Positions 7,515 to 14,458 of a DNA stretch of 64,000 nt are shown here, in pieces. The position numbers and the translations under genes are program-made. The stretch covers positions 62,001 to 126,000 of the forward strand of contig CAAFUF010000024.1 of assembly GCA_900766135.1 (NCBI GenBank), written 5' to 3'. Under the pieces are notes generated by a model that did no database searches, had not been told where the DNA came from, and saw only the letters and a program-made list of their open reading frames with translations. The first letter of the stretch is position 1. Every line of letters begins with the position of its first letter. The DNA is from Paenibacillaceae bacterium. GTDB lineage: Bacteria > Bacillota > Bacilli > Paenibacillales > Paenibacillaceae.

Positions 7515-8753
7515 TTGAACGTTCAGGAACAAGCCATATCTGGAAAACCCGCCTCGTCACGTCGAAAGCTGTTGTTTAGCGCCGGGCTCAGTTGGATGTT
7601 TGACGCCATGGACGTCGGCATCATTTCGTTTATTGCCGCCGCGCTTGCAGTGGAGTGGAGCCTGACGCCGCAGCAAACCGGTTTTTTTACAGCGATTAAT
7701 TCGGTGGGGATGGCCTTTGGCGCGGCTATAGCCGGTTATATGGCGGACAAGTTTGGCCGTAAGTCGGTGTTGCTGTGGACGCTGCTGATTTTCTCCATAG
7801 CCAGCGGGTTGTCGGCCGCCGCTACGAGTTTTGCCTTGCTTTGCGTGCTGCGTTTTATCGCCGGGTTTGGCCTTGGCGGGGAACTGCCGGTCGCTTCCAC
7901 GCTGGTATCCGAATCGGTGCCTGCCCCGGAACGCGGGAGAGCCGTCGTCTTGTTGGAAAGCTTCTGGGCCGCGGGCTGGATCGCGTCCGCGCTGATCTCC
8001 TATTTCGTCATCCCGGATTATGGATGGCAAATGGCTTTTATCATTGGCGCCGTACCCGCGTTATATGCGTTATATTTACGCAAGTCGATCCAGGATCCCG
8101 TCCGGTATAAGGAACAGGCCGGGCAGAGGAAAGGGCAAGGCCCTTCCTTCGGCGAAAGGTTCAAGTCGGTTTGGGCTTCCCCGCACCGCCGCTCGACCGT
8201 GATGCTCTGGATTCTGTGGTTTACGGTCGTTTTTTCGTATTACGGCATGTTTTTGTGGCTGCCTTCGGTTATGGTGCTGAAAGGCTTCAGCCTGGTCAAA
8301 AGCTTCGAATACGTTCTGATCATGACGCTGGCGCAATTGCCGGGGTATTTTACGGCCGCGTATTTCATCGAGAAGTTTGGCCGCAAATTCGTACTGGTGT
8401 TGTATTTGCTGCTTACCGCGGTGAGTGCCGCCTGGTTTGGGAACGCGACCAGCGAAGGTATGCTGATCGCCGCAGGCATTTGCTTGTCATTCTTTAATCT
8501 TGGAGCCTGGGGCGGCATGTACGCCTATACGCCGGAATTGTACCCGACCCGGGTGCGTTCGACCGGCGTTGGCCTGGCGGCTTCGTTTGGCCGAATCGGC
8601 GGCATTATCGCCCCGTACCTGGTAGGAACGTTGGTTGCCCGGGAATTCGCTATCGGCGGGATCTTCTGGATGTTCTTCGTGACGATTCTGATCGGTGCGA
8701 TCGCCGTATTCTGGCTGGGGACCGAGACACGGGGGAAGGAACTGGCGGATTAA
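7515..8753 (+). CDS. MFS transporter resembling the niacin permease NiaP/YceI
   Basis: The 412-residue transporter has twelve membrane segments. It contains the MFS loop motifs DKFGRKS (residues 77-83) and, at the equivalent place in the second half, EKFGRKF, together with YPTRVRSTGVG near residue 345, which is typical of the sugar/organic acid and AAHS-like MFS branch. The opening LLFSAGLSWMFDAMDVGIISF closely resembles B. subtilis YceI (NiaP). Niacin or another carboxylic acid is thus a reasonable but unproven substrate. Translation starts at TTG, with AGGGGGCG upstream. No niacin biosynthesis or NiaR gene is nearby to support the substrate. Confidence 0.75.
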   Translation: MNVQEQAISGKPASSRRKLLFSAGLSWMFDAMDVGIISFIAAALAVEWSLTPQQTGFFTAINSVGMAFGAAIAGYMADKFGRKSVLLWTLLIFSIASGLSAAATSFALLCVLRFIAGFGLGGELPVASTLVSESVPAPERGRAVVLLESFWAAGWIASALISYFVIPDYGWQMAFIIGAVPALYALYLRKSIQDPVRYKEQAGQRKGQGPSFGERFKSVWASPHRRSTVMLWILWFTVVFSYYGMFLWLPSVMVLKGFSLVKSFEYVLIMTLAQLPGYFTAAYFIEKFGRKFVLVLYLLLTAVSAAWFGNATSEGMLIAAGICLSFFNLGAWGGMYAYTPELYPTRVRSTGVGLAASFGRIGGIIAPYLVGTLVAREFAIGGIFWMFFVTILIGAIAVFWLGTETRGKELAD

Positions 8754-8791
8754 AAAACAGCAAATTGCTGCGGAAGCGCAACAATTTGCTG
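8752..8791 (-). terminator. Terminator for the minus-strand hydrolase gene, at the end of the MFS gene
   Basis: CAGCAAATTG (8758-8767) and CAATTTGCTG (8782-8791) form a perfect 10-base-pair stem. The T run exists only on the minus strand (complement of A at 8752-8757), so it terminates the hydrolase gene. Its last bases overlap the MFS stop codon. Confidence 0.75.
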
Positions 8792-8810
8792 TCATTCAAC
8801 CGTTTAATGC

Positions 8811-9497
8811 CTAGAAGGTATCCAGGGATTCCCCCGGTTTCAGGGCATGTCCCTGAATGCCGATTCGCGCAAGCTCTGCCGCGAACCGTTCGCCGTCTTG
8901 AGCGATGGCGTCAAAGGTGTTGTAGTGTACGGGTACCACGTGTTTGGCACCGATCCATTCGGCTGCGGTCAGGGCATCCTCCGGTCCCATCGTGAAATGG
9001 TCTCCGATCGGCAGGAATGCCAGATCGATCATCCGGCGCGAGTTCACCAGCTTCATATCGCTGAATAAGGCGGTATCGCCGGCATGATACAACGCAAATC
9101 CGTCCAAGTCGAGCAGAATGCCCGCCGCCACGCCGAGGTATAAGTTAACGCCATCTTGGTTTACGGACGAGCTGTGCAGCGCCGGCACCCACTTCAACTT
9201 CCCGAAGGGGAACGAACGGGATCCGCCGAGGTTCATGCCTACGGTTTGCAGCCCGGCGCCAGCGAAGTAATCGGCCAGCTCAACGATGGCGATGATCGGG
9301 GCGTTGTTTCGCCGGGCGATGCTTTCCGCATCTGCGATATGGTCGGAATGACCGTGGGTCAGAAGGACATAATCGGCTTGAATGTCATCGGCCGCTGCTG
9401 CGGCCGCCGGATTCCCGGTGAGAAAGGGATCGATGATCAGCCGATGTTTGCCCGTATCCACCTGGATGCAGGAGTGTCCCCAATAAGTAATTTTCAT
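8811..9497 (-). CDS. UPF0173-type metal-dependent hydrolase (metallo-beta-lactamase fold)
   Basis: The 228-residue protein is a metallo-beta-lactamase-fold hydrolase of the UPF0173/YtkL family. The metal motif is LTHGHSDHIAD, with further ligands in the ALYHAGDTALF segment and in VVPVHYNTF. The opening MKITYWGHSCIQV is diagnostic of the family. The substrate is unknown. Alternative starts at 9503 and 9506 (ATG and GTG) overlap or touch the AAGAGGTG ribosome binding site, whereas the ATG at 9497 is six bases after it, so I choose that. The gene stands alone between a terminator and a 170-base spacer. Confidence 0.85.
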   Translation of the reverse strand: MKITYWGHSCIQVDTGKHRLIIDPFLTGNPAAAAAADDIQADYVLLTHGHSDHIADAESIARRNNAPIIAIVELADYFAGAGLQTVGMNLGGSRSFPFGKLKWVPALHSSSVNQDGVNLYLGVAAGILLDLDGFALYHAGDTALFSDMKLVNSRRMIDLAFLPIGDHFTMGPEDALTAAEWIGAKHVVPVHYNTFDAIAQDGERFAAELARIGIQGHALKPGESLDTF

Positions 9498-9705
9498 TCC
9501 CATCACCTCTTATGGAAAAAATATCCTTCCCGTTTATTATAGCCGCTCTGGACAGGCAAGTCACATCTTGCGAAATGAGGCGCTGCATAAACGCATAGAA
9601 TTTCCATATGATTGGGATGTGGCGTGCGTTTGCGGTACGTTTGAAGCTTTTCGATTCGGGTAATCTTAATTGACAAACTTTATTATTCGGAAGGAAGGAC
9701 CCGGA

Positions 9706-9861
9706 TTGAAAATCATCATTACGCAAAGTGAAGCGATGGAAAAGGGAATTTGGCCGCAAGTCAGAGCTTCGTTTGGGTTGACGAATGAGGACGAGGTTTG
9801 GGAGCAGGAACAATTTATCCTTACCGAGGAGCAGGCTCGCGAGTGGGGACTGATCCGGTAA
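9706..9861 (+). CDS. Small hypothetical protein, 51 residues
   Basis: This is a short reading frame whose product starts LKIIITQSEAMEKGIWPQV and ends LTEEQAREWGLIR. It has no membrane segment and no motif I can name, but the regular alternation of charged and hydrophobic residues and the strong GGAAGGA eight bases before the TTG argue that it is translated. A longer in-frame version could begin at TTG 9670, without a ribosome binding site. It lies 31 bases before the DsbA-like gene and is probably cotranscribed. I have a memory of similar small proteins in Paenibacillus but cannot name a family. Confidence 0.6.
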   Translation: MKIIITQSEAMEKGIWPQVRASFGLTNEDEVWEQEQFILTEEQAREWGLIR

Positions 9862-9892
9862 AGGAGCTTTAGGCAAAAAGGAGGAATTTGAC

Positions 9893-10531
9893 GTGAAAAT
9901 CGAAGTGTGGTCGGATTTTGTCTGTCCGTTTTGTTACATCGGCAAACGTCGTTTGGAGAAGGCGTTGGAATTATTTGATTACCGGGATGAGATCGAAATC
10001 GTATATCGCAGCTTCGAGCTGGATCCGGGTGCCCCGAAAGATACGGAATCAAGCATCCATGAATTATTGGCGGTCAAATACGGCCTCAGCCTGCAGCAGG
10101 CGCAGGAGTCGAACCATAATGTGGCTCAGCAGGCTCAAGCGGAAGGATTAACGTATAACTTCGATACCATCGTTCCAACGAATACGTTCGACGCCCATCG
10201 GTTGGCGCATTATGCCGGAGAGCAAGGCAAAGCCAGGGAAATGAACGAGCGCTTGTTCCGTGCGTATTTTACGGATTCCCTGCACATCGGAGAGCGGGAA
10301 ACGCTGGTGCGCTTGGCCGAGGAGGTTGGCCTGGAAGGCCCTGCAGTGCGGGATTTGCTGGAGCAAAATGCGTTTGCCGACGAGGTCCGCGAGGATGAGG
10401 GCGAAGCGAGACGGCTTGGGATACGCGGCGTGCCGTTCTTCGTGCTGCGCGGCAAGTATGCGGTGTCCGGCGCGCAGCCGTTGGAAATTTTTCAAGGCGC
10501 ATTATTGCGGGCTTGGGAGGATCGGGAGTAG
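9893..10531 (+). CDS. DsbA family oxidoreductase, FrnE-like
   Basis: The 212-residue protein is a cytoplasmic DsbA-fold thiol oxidoreductase. The active site is C11-P-F-C14 in VCPFCYIGKRRLE, and the cis-proline region is RGVPFFVLRGKYAVSGAQP near residues 179-197. No signal peptide is present. This is the FrnE/2-hydroxychromene-2-carboxylate isomerase-like branch, whose members have a helical insertion and act in oxidative stress or polyketide chemistry. Translation begins at GTG, eight bases after AAAGGAGG. A hairpin at 10563-10591 follows. Confidence 0.87.
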   Translation: MKIEVWSDFVCPFCYIGKRRLEKALELFDYRDEIEIVYRSFELDPGAPKDTESSIHELLAVKYGLSLQQAQESNHNVAQQAQAEGLTYNFDTIVPTNTFDAHRLAHYAGEQGKAREMNERLFRAYFTDSLHIGERETLVRLAEEVGLEGPAVRDLLEQNAFADEVREDEGEARRLGIRGVPFFVLRGKYAVSGAQPLEIFQGALLRAWEDRE

Positions 10532-10562
10532 GTTCCGTCGAATAAGAAGAATAGAGGAACGC

Positions 10563-10591
10563 AAAAAACGCTGATCCTCGGGGATCAGCGT
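10563..10591 (-). terminator. Hairpin with a T run on the minus strand
   Basis: ACGCTGATCC (10568-10577) and GGATCAGCGT (10582-10591) form a perfect ten-base-pair stem with a TCGG loop. On the minus strand it is followed by six T, so by form it is a minus-strand terminator. On the plus strand the hairpin could still end the DsbA transcript, but no T run follows there. No minus-strand gene is evident upstream of it. Confidence 0.55.
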
Positions 10592-10623
10592 CTCGTTCCA
10601 TGAACATAATAAAAAAATAAAAC

Positions 10624-10652
10624 TTGTATAACCTAATGAACTGTGGTAAAAT
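10624..10652 (+). promoter_or_regulatory. SigA-type promoter of the sigma factor gene
   Basis: TTGTAT (10624-10629), a 17-base spacer and TAAAAT (10647-10652) with an extended -10 TGG directly before it. Transcription would start near 10659, leaving a leader of about 138 AT-rich bases before the ATG. Confidence 0.55.
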
Positions 10653-10796
10653 GACGGATAGCCACTCAAAAAGCATTCACGCAATAATCTCCTCAATAAT
10701 AGCATAATACCAATCATTTGTCAAATGGATATACAGGTTTTAGAGATATAGAATGGTTTTCGCATTTTTTCATTTTTTAGGGTGGGGGTCTGGAAG

Positions 10797-11690
10797 ATGA
10801 CAGAGGACTTGAAGCATAACGAAATGGAATACACCGACGATCTGACGTTACCGCCAGGGATTAAAATTGATGACCCGGTAAGAATGTACTTGAAAGAAAT
10901 CGGACGGGTGCCTCTGTTATCCGCTGAAGAGGAAATCCAGCTTGCGCAGCGCATTGAGAACGGCGACGAGGAAGCGAAACGTCGTCTTGCCGAGGCGAAC
11001 CTCAGGCTGGTCGTGAGCATTGCCCGCCGTTATGTCGGGCGAGGAATGGTCTTTCTGGACTTGATTCAGGAGGGCAATATGGGCCTCATCAAAGCGGTGG
11101 AAAAGTTCGATTATTCAAAAGGATTCAAGTTCAGTACCTACGCCACTTGGTGGATTCGTCAAGCCATCACCCGGGCGATCGCCGATCAGGCCAGAACGAT
11201 CCGGATCCCGGTGCATATGGTGGAAACCATCAATAAGCTGATCCGCATCTCCCGGCAACTGCTTCAGGAGATCGGGCGCGAGCCGACTCCGGAGGAAATC
11301 GCCAAAGAGATGGATCTGACGCCGGATAAAGTTCGCGAAATCATGAAGATCGCGCAGGAGCCGGTCTCGCTGGAAACGCCGATCGGGGAAGAAAACGATT
11401 CGAACCTGGGCGATTTCATCGAGGATCACGACGCTCCGGCACCGGCGGAAGCGGCGGCTTACGAGCTGTTGAAAGAGCAACTTGAGGAAGTATTGGATAC
11501 GCTGACCGAACGCGAGGAGAATGTGCTGCGGCTGCGTTTCGGGATGGATGACGGCCGGACGCGGACGTTGGAGGAGGTAGGCAAGGAATTTGGCGTGACC
11601 CGGGAACGGATTCGCCAAATTGAAGCGAAGGCGCTGCGGAAGTTGCGGCACCCAAGCCGCAGTAAGCGGCTGAAGGATTTTATGGAATAA
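10797..11690 (+). CDS. Primary-type RNA polymerase sigma factor lacking region 1.1
   Basis: The 297-residue protein contains sigma-70 regions 1.2 to 4.2 in near-identical form to SigA/Rpo[18 protein letters not shown] (1.2), [18 protein letters not shown] and [19 protein letters not shown] (2), [15 protein letters not shown] (3) and [19 protein letters not shown] (4.2). Genuine Bacillales SigA is about 370-380 residues. Here the N-terminal region 1.1 is missing and the protein begins just before the conserved LPPG. No dnaG or cytidylate-type neighbours of the usual rpoD operon are present, so this is probably a paralogue (group 2) rather than the housekeeping SigA. The ATG at 10797 is preceded by GGTGGGGG; an in-frame GTG at 10782 is possible. 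Confidence 0.88.
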   Translation: MTEDLKHNEMEYTDDLTLPPGIKIDDPVRMYLKEIGRVPLLSAEEEIQLAQRIENGDEEAKRRLAEANLRLVVSIARRYVGRGMVFLDLIQEGNMGLIKAVEKFDYSKGFKFSTYATWWIRQAITRAIADQARTIRIPVHMVETINKLIRISRQLLQEIGREPTPEEIAKEMDLTPDKVREIMKIAQEPVSLETPIGEENDSNLGDFIEDHDAPAPAEAAAYELLKEQLEEVLDTLTEREENVLRLRFGMDDGRTRTLEEVGKEFGVTRERIRQIEAKALRKLRHPSRSKRLKDFME

Positions 11691-11697
11691 CAATGTA

Positions 11698-11728
11698 AGC
11701 TCCCTAAGATTTCCTTAGGGAGCTTTTT
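11698..11728 (+). terminator. Terminator of the sigma factor gene
   Basis: AGCTCCCTAAG (11698-11708) pairs perfectly with CTTAGGGAGCT (11714-11724), followed by TTTT. It sits between the converging sigma and protease genes. Confidence 0.85.
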
Positions 11729-11733
11729 GTAAT

Positions 11734-12822
11734 TTATACGCCCCGCCGAAGAGGCCGTGGCGAGGCTTTGATCGGACGCAGGGTTTTGACAAGTTTGGCT
11801 GTCAGCGGCCGGATACACTTATAGTTGCCGTTTTTGCCTCTCTGGGCTCGAAGCAGGCGGCCCTTACCCGGTTTGGCCACGCGGGCGCCGAAAACCTGCA
11901 TGAACCACTCGATGGGATAAGAAATGGACAGCATTCCGTTATCCGAACCGGCAAAATTGACCGCAGCCGCGAGATTGCCTTTCCTCGTCAGCCAAACGGA
12001 ACCGGAGTCCCCTTCCAACGAGACCGGACGTTTGCCGCGGATGACGCTTTGATCCTTGAAGGTGATCGTCCCTAAGTTGCCGTAATCCCCGTAATCGACC
12101 TGCACATCGGTATGAATCGATTCCACCGTACCGGTCACGACCCCTGTCGTGCGGCCCACTTTCTTAAGCCGGTCCCCGACTTTGTAGGAGCGGACATGGC
12201 CGGGGACGATGCCGAAGACCGCGTAAGCCGGCTTTAGCAAAGAGCGTCTTAAAGGTCTGGCGGTGGCGGCATCCAGGTAATTCGGACGCTTTCGACTCAG
12301 CTTGATGAAGCGGTCCAACTGGCCGATCCGGTCTTTTCGGATGGTCCCTCCATCGGCACCGCCGGGCTGGAGCGTCGCTGAGAAACACCCGGTATTGTTA
12401 TTGGCGAGGACGTGGTTGTTGCTCAGAATCAAGCGGCTGCACCCGTTGGCGTCACTGCTGACGATGAGACCCGCCGTGCCGGAAGCGTCAGCCGTTCCCA
12501 CACTGTAGCCGGCTACGACCGGCCGGATTCGGCGGGTGAACTTGCCGCTTCGTTTGCAGAAGCGAGGGGAACGGACAATGCGAAACGGCACGCCAGCCCG
12601 AGGCTTCAGATAGCGAGGTAAAGCCGTAGTGCGCTTTGACTTTGACTTTTTTTTGGAGGCGGCGGTGGTTGAAAGGGCATCGGCGTATACGATGATCGCC
12701 GCTCCCAATTTGGGGCGTTTGGGGTCCCGAAGGCCAACGCCAACACCGTGGACTCCGTTCTTCTTCAGCATGTTTCCGGCAATACGCTGTTTCAGCAAAT
12801 AAGCTTTACGAAAACTGGCCAA
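11734..12822 (-). CDS. Trypsin-like serine protease domain protein
   Basis: The 362-residue protein has a chymotrypsin-like fold with a plausible triad: H137 in LSNNHVLA, D184 in YLDAAT and S273 in EGDSGSVWL. There is no signal peptide or membrane segment. The first 100 residues are basic, with KKKSKSKR, and the C-terminus is Arg/Lys rich. Similar cytoplasmic trypsin-fold proteins occur in spore-formers without a known substrate. The start is a TTG eight bases after AAAGGTGAT. A sequence matching the mother-cell sigma-E -10 element (CATACAAT) lies just upstream, so expression during sporulation is a reasonable guess. It converges on the sigma factor gene. Confidence 0.75.
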   Translation of the reverse strand: MASFRKAYLLKQRIAGNMLKKNGVHGVGVGLRDPKRPKLGAAIIVYADALSTTAASKKKSKSKRTTALPRYLKPRAGVPFRIVRSPRFCKRSGKFTRRIRPVVAGYSVGTADASGTAGLIVSSDANGCSRLILSNNHVLANNNTGCFSATLQPGGADGGTIRKDRIGQLDRFIKLSRKRPNYLDAATARPLRRSLLKPAYAVFGIVPGHVRSYKVGDRLKKVGRTTGVVTGTVESIHTDVQVDYGDYGNLGTITFKDQSVIRGKRPVSLEGDSGSVWLTRKGNLAAAVNFAGSDNGMLSISYPIEWFMQVFGARVAKPGKGRLLRAQRGKNGNYKCIRPLTAKLVKTLRPIKASPRPLRRGV

Positions 12823-12861
12823 AAGAAATCACCTTTTCTCGCATGTTCGCGGATTTGCTGT

Positions 12862-12888
12862 ATTGTATGCAGCCGCCGGTACGCTTGA
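12862..12888 (-). promoter_or_regulatory. Candidate sporulation promoter (sigma-E/K-like) of the protease gene
   Basis: On the minus strand CATACAAT, the exact sigma-E -10 consensus, lies at 12862-12869, 13 bases downstream of TCAAGC (12883-12888), a weak -35. CATACAATA also satisfies the sigma-K -10 pattern. The start codon is about 40 bases further on. Confidence 0.4.
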
Positions 12889-12930
12889 TCGCCATAAGGG
12901 CGTTTGTCTCACCCTGAGGCGGCTTCGCTC

Positions 12931-13299
12931 TTAGGAAGCGAGCCAAATCCCCAACCAGGCGAATGCCGCGCCAAGCAACGCCGAGGTAAGAACATAAACG
13001 GCAGCTTGGAATTTATGACCTTTGCTAATTAGCGTCACCGTTTCATAACCAAACGTGGAGAAGGTCGTATATGCGCCGCAGAATCCGGTCCCGAGCATCA
13101 ACCAGCTCCAATCAGGCAGGGAGTGCCGTGCATGCAGCCCGGCTAAGATGCCAAGCAGCAGGGAACCGCTGAGATTGATGATCCAAGTTCCCCAAGGGAA
13201 CAGCGATCCGCCGCGGGTCGTTCGGGATGAGACCCACTGTCCCAAAAAAAATCGCAGCAGCGTGCCGAGGATTCCGCCAAGTCCTATGATGCCGATCAT
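12931..13299 (-). CDS. crcB: Fluoride channel CrcB/FluC, second subunit gene
   Basis: The 122-residue protein has four membrane segments with the Fluc hallmarks: GLGGILGTLLRFFLG at the start, INLSGSLLLG (the channel Asn) and GFCGAYTTFSTFGYE, the Na+-binding break and phenylalanine box. Fluc channels export fluoride as dual-topology dimers, and where two genes occur in tandem they often form a heterodimer. The start ATG overlaps the stop of the upstream crcB gene as ATGA. Both genes are under the fluoride riboswitch at 13712-13779. Confidence 0.92.
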   Translation of the reverse strand: MIGIIGLGGILGTLLRFFLGQWVSSRTTRGGSLFPWGTWIINLSGSLLLGILAGLHARHSLPDWSWLMLGTGFCGAYTTFSTFGYETVTLISKGHKFQAAVYVLTSALLGAAFAWLGIWLAS

Positions 13300-13685
13300 A
13301 CGGGCTCACCTGCCTTAAGGGACCGCATCTTTTGGCCCAAAGTCACTCCGGCCCAAGCCATCAGCAGTCCGCCGATCAAGCTGGCCAATAGATAGGCTAG
13401 CGCTACCGCAAGATGTCCGGTATGTATGGCGTCAACGGTTTGCACCGAGAAGGTGGAGAACGTCGTAAACGCACCGGTAAAACCCGTACCTGCGCCGATG
13501 CGCACGCTGGGGGGGAGGTTCCGGATGGCGGCAACGGTAAACAGCCAGCCGAGAAACAGGCATCCGGCCCAATTGATGATCAGGATCGGAAGGGGGAACG
13601 CTCCGGCTGCCGGAATCCAGAGGGACAGTCCATATCGAAGGATCGTTCCAAGAAAGCCGCCAAGAATTAAAGCAAGGATGTTCAA
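13296..13685 (-). CDS. crcB: Fluoride channel CrcB/FluC, first subunit gene
   Basis: The product is 129 residues with four membrane segments and the motifs LGGFLGTILRYGLS, IINWAGCLFLGW and GFTGAFTTFSTFSVQ. The second gene has the same elements, so the two are paralogues. The frame stays open upstream to 13796, but that stretch is the fluoride riboswitch, so a start there is wrong. I use the TTG at 13683-13685, nine bases after a perfect AGGAGG (13695-13700). The riboswitch terminator stem ends only a few bases before this ribosome binding site, which fits fluoride-induced expression. Confidence 0.92.
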   Translation of the reverse strand: MNILALILGGFLGTILRYGLSLWIPAAGAFPLPILIINWAGCLFLGWLFTVAAIRNLPPSVRIGAGTGFTGAFTTFSTFSVQTVDAIHTGHLAVALAYLLASLIGGLLMAWAGVTLGQKMRSLKAGEPV

Positions 13686-13711
13686 TGCAATCAACCTCCT
13701 GAAAATAGACA

Positions 13712-13779
13712 GACTCCTACCAGAAAATCTGGTAGGAGTCATCAGCTCGAACGAGCGGTTCAGGCGAACTCCATCGCCT
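13712..13779 (-). promoter_or_regulatory. Fluoride (crcB) riboswitch
   Basis: Read on the minus strand, the sequence begins GGCGATGGAGTTCGCC (13778 downward), continues through a short stem and GCTGATGACTCCTACCAG, and ends with the mate of that last segment. This matches the crcB motif core, including GGNGAUGG and the pseudoknotted CUGAUGA-CUCCUACCAG. The last 12-base-pair stem (13712-13723 with 13729-13740) is perfect and is followed by TGTCTATTTTC, so it can act as the terminator that fluoride binding prevents. It controls the two crcB genes. Confidence 0.93.
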
Positions 13780-13794
13780 TGTTGCGTTGGCACC

Positions 13795-13824
13795 ATTTTA
13801 TGCGATGGGGGGATAGCTCGTCAA
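13795..13824 (-). promoter_or_regulatory. Promoter of the fluoride riboswitch and crcB genes
   Basis: On the minus strand TTGACG (13819-13824), an 18-base spacer and TAAAAT (13795-13800). The predicted start near 13788 is just before the riboswitch. It lies in the short gap after the DUF4183 stop codon. Confidence 0.6.
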
Positions 13825-13831
13825 TATCCGA

Positions 13832-14245
13832 TTACGTGATGATCGTGATCGTTGGCGCGGAAATCGTCGGCTGTGTCGTGATTGTCGATGCGACGCCCCC
13901 AAAGTTACCGACTTCTAGCTGGACCGGGATACCGGCCGTCAGGTCAACCGTATCCAGCACCAGGCTGGCCGTTGACAGGGTCGACAACGAGGCCTGCTGA
14001 ATGACGCCGTTGATATACACGTTAAAGTAATCGCTGCCGGTGAGCTCCGGCAAATCAGTAATCGCGGCATCGGCGTCGTCCACGAAACTTGCCGCCGGAA
14101 TGGTCGTATCGGTAGCTCCGATCATCCCTGCCGTCAAAGTGGCAAAGTAACGGGTGACCGTTGGCGTCACGGTTGTCGTGATGACGCCTCCGGAGGATAC
14201 CGGAGCCGAAGCTACCGCCGTAATAACGGGTTTAATTACAGGCAT
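13832..14245 (-). CDS. DUF4183 domain protein
   Basis: The 137-residue protein consists of a Thr/Val/Ala-rich opening followed by a DUF4183-like domain. The domain is marked by VTRYFATLTAGMIGATDTTI, FVDD, SDYFNVYINGVIQQ and VDLTAGIPVQLEV. The same domain ends the collagen-like protein encoded divergently. In Bacillales DUF4183 proteins are commonly found with collagen-like or exosporium proteins, so I infer a spore-surface or cell-surface role. AGGAGGTGG lies seven bases before the ATG; the frame is open further upstream but lacks a ribosome site there. No signal peptide or cysteines are present. Confidence 0.75.
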   Translation of the reverse strand: MPVIKPVITAVASAPVSSGGVITTTVTPTVTRYFATLTAGMIGATDTTIPAASFVDDADAAITDLPELTGSDYFNVYINGVIQQASLSTLSTASLVLDTVDLTAGIPVQLEVGNFGGVASTITTQPTISAPTITIIT

Positions 14246-14269
14246 AAATCCACCTCCTAATCTTTGATG

Positions 14270-14288
14270 GTATCGAAAGATTCGATAC
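14270..14288. promoter_or_regulatory. Inverted repeat between the divergent DUF4183 genes
   Basis: GTATCGAA, a three-base spacer and TTCGATAC form a perfect 8-base inverted repeat. It lies just upstream of the CATATAAT element and 25 bases from the minus-strand ATG, a position suited to an operator shared by both genes. It could instead be an RNA stem in the leader of the minus-strand gene. Confidence 0.4.
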
Positions 14289-14292
14289 AACA

Positions 14293-14300
14293 CATATAAT
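14293..14300 (+). promoter_or_regulatory. Possible -10 element of the collagen-like gene
   Basis: CATATAAT differs from the sigma-E -10 consensus CATACAAT at one base and also contains TATAAT. No convincing -35 is visible at the expected distance. Confidence 0.3.
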
Positions 14301-14458
14301 GTCGCGAATGCATTAATAGAAACGGCGTAACGCCTCCGTTGAACATGGAATTTTAGGGAGTGGCTTCGAGGGATTCGCCCATGCGCTCCCGGCTGGCCGA
14401 TCATAGGATACGAAAGCAAGGTACTGGGGAATCTAGGTCGGCCAGGGGGAAGAAGCGG

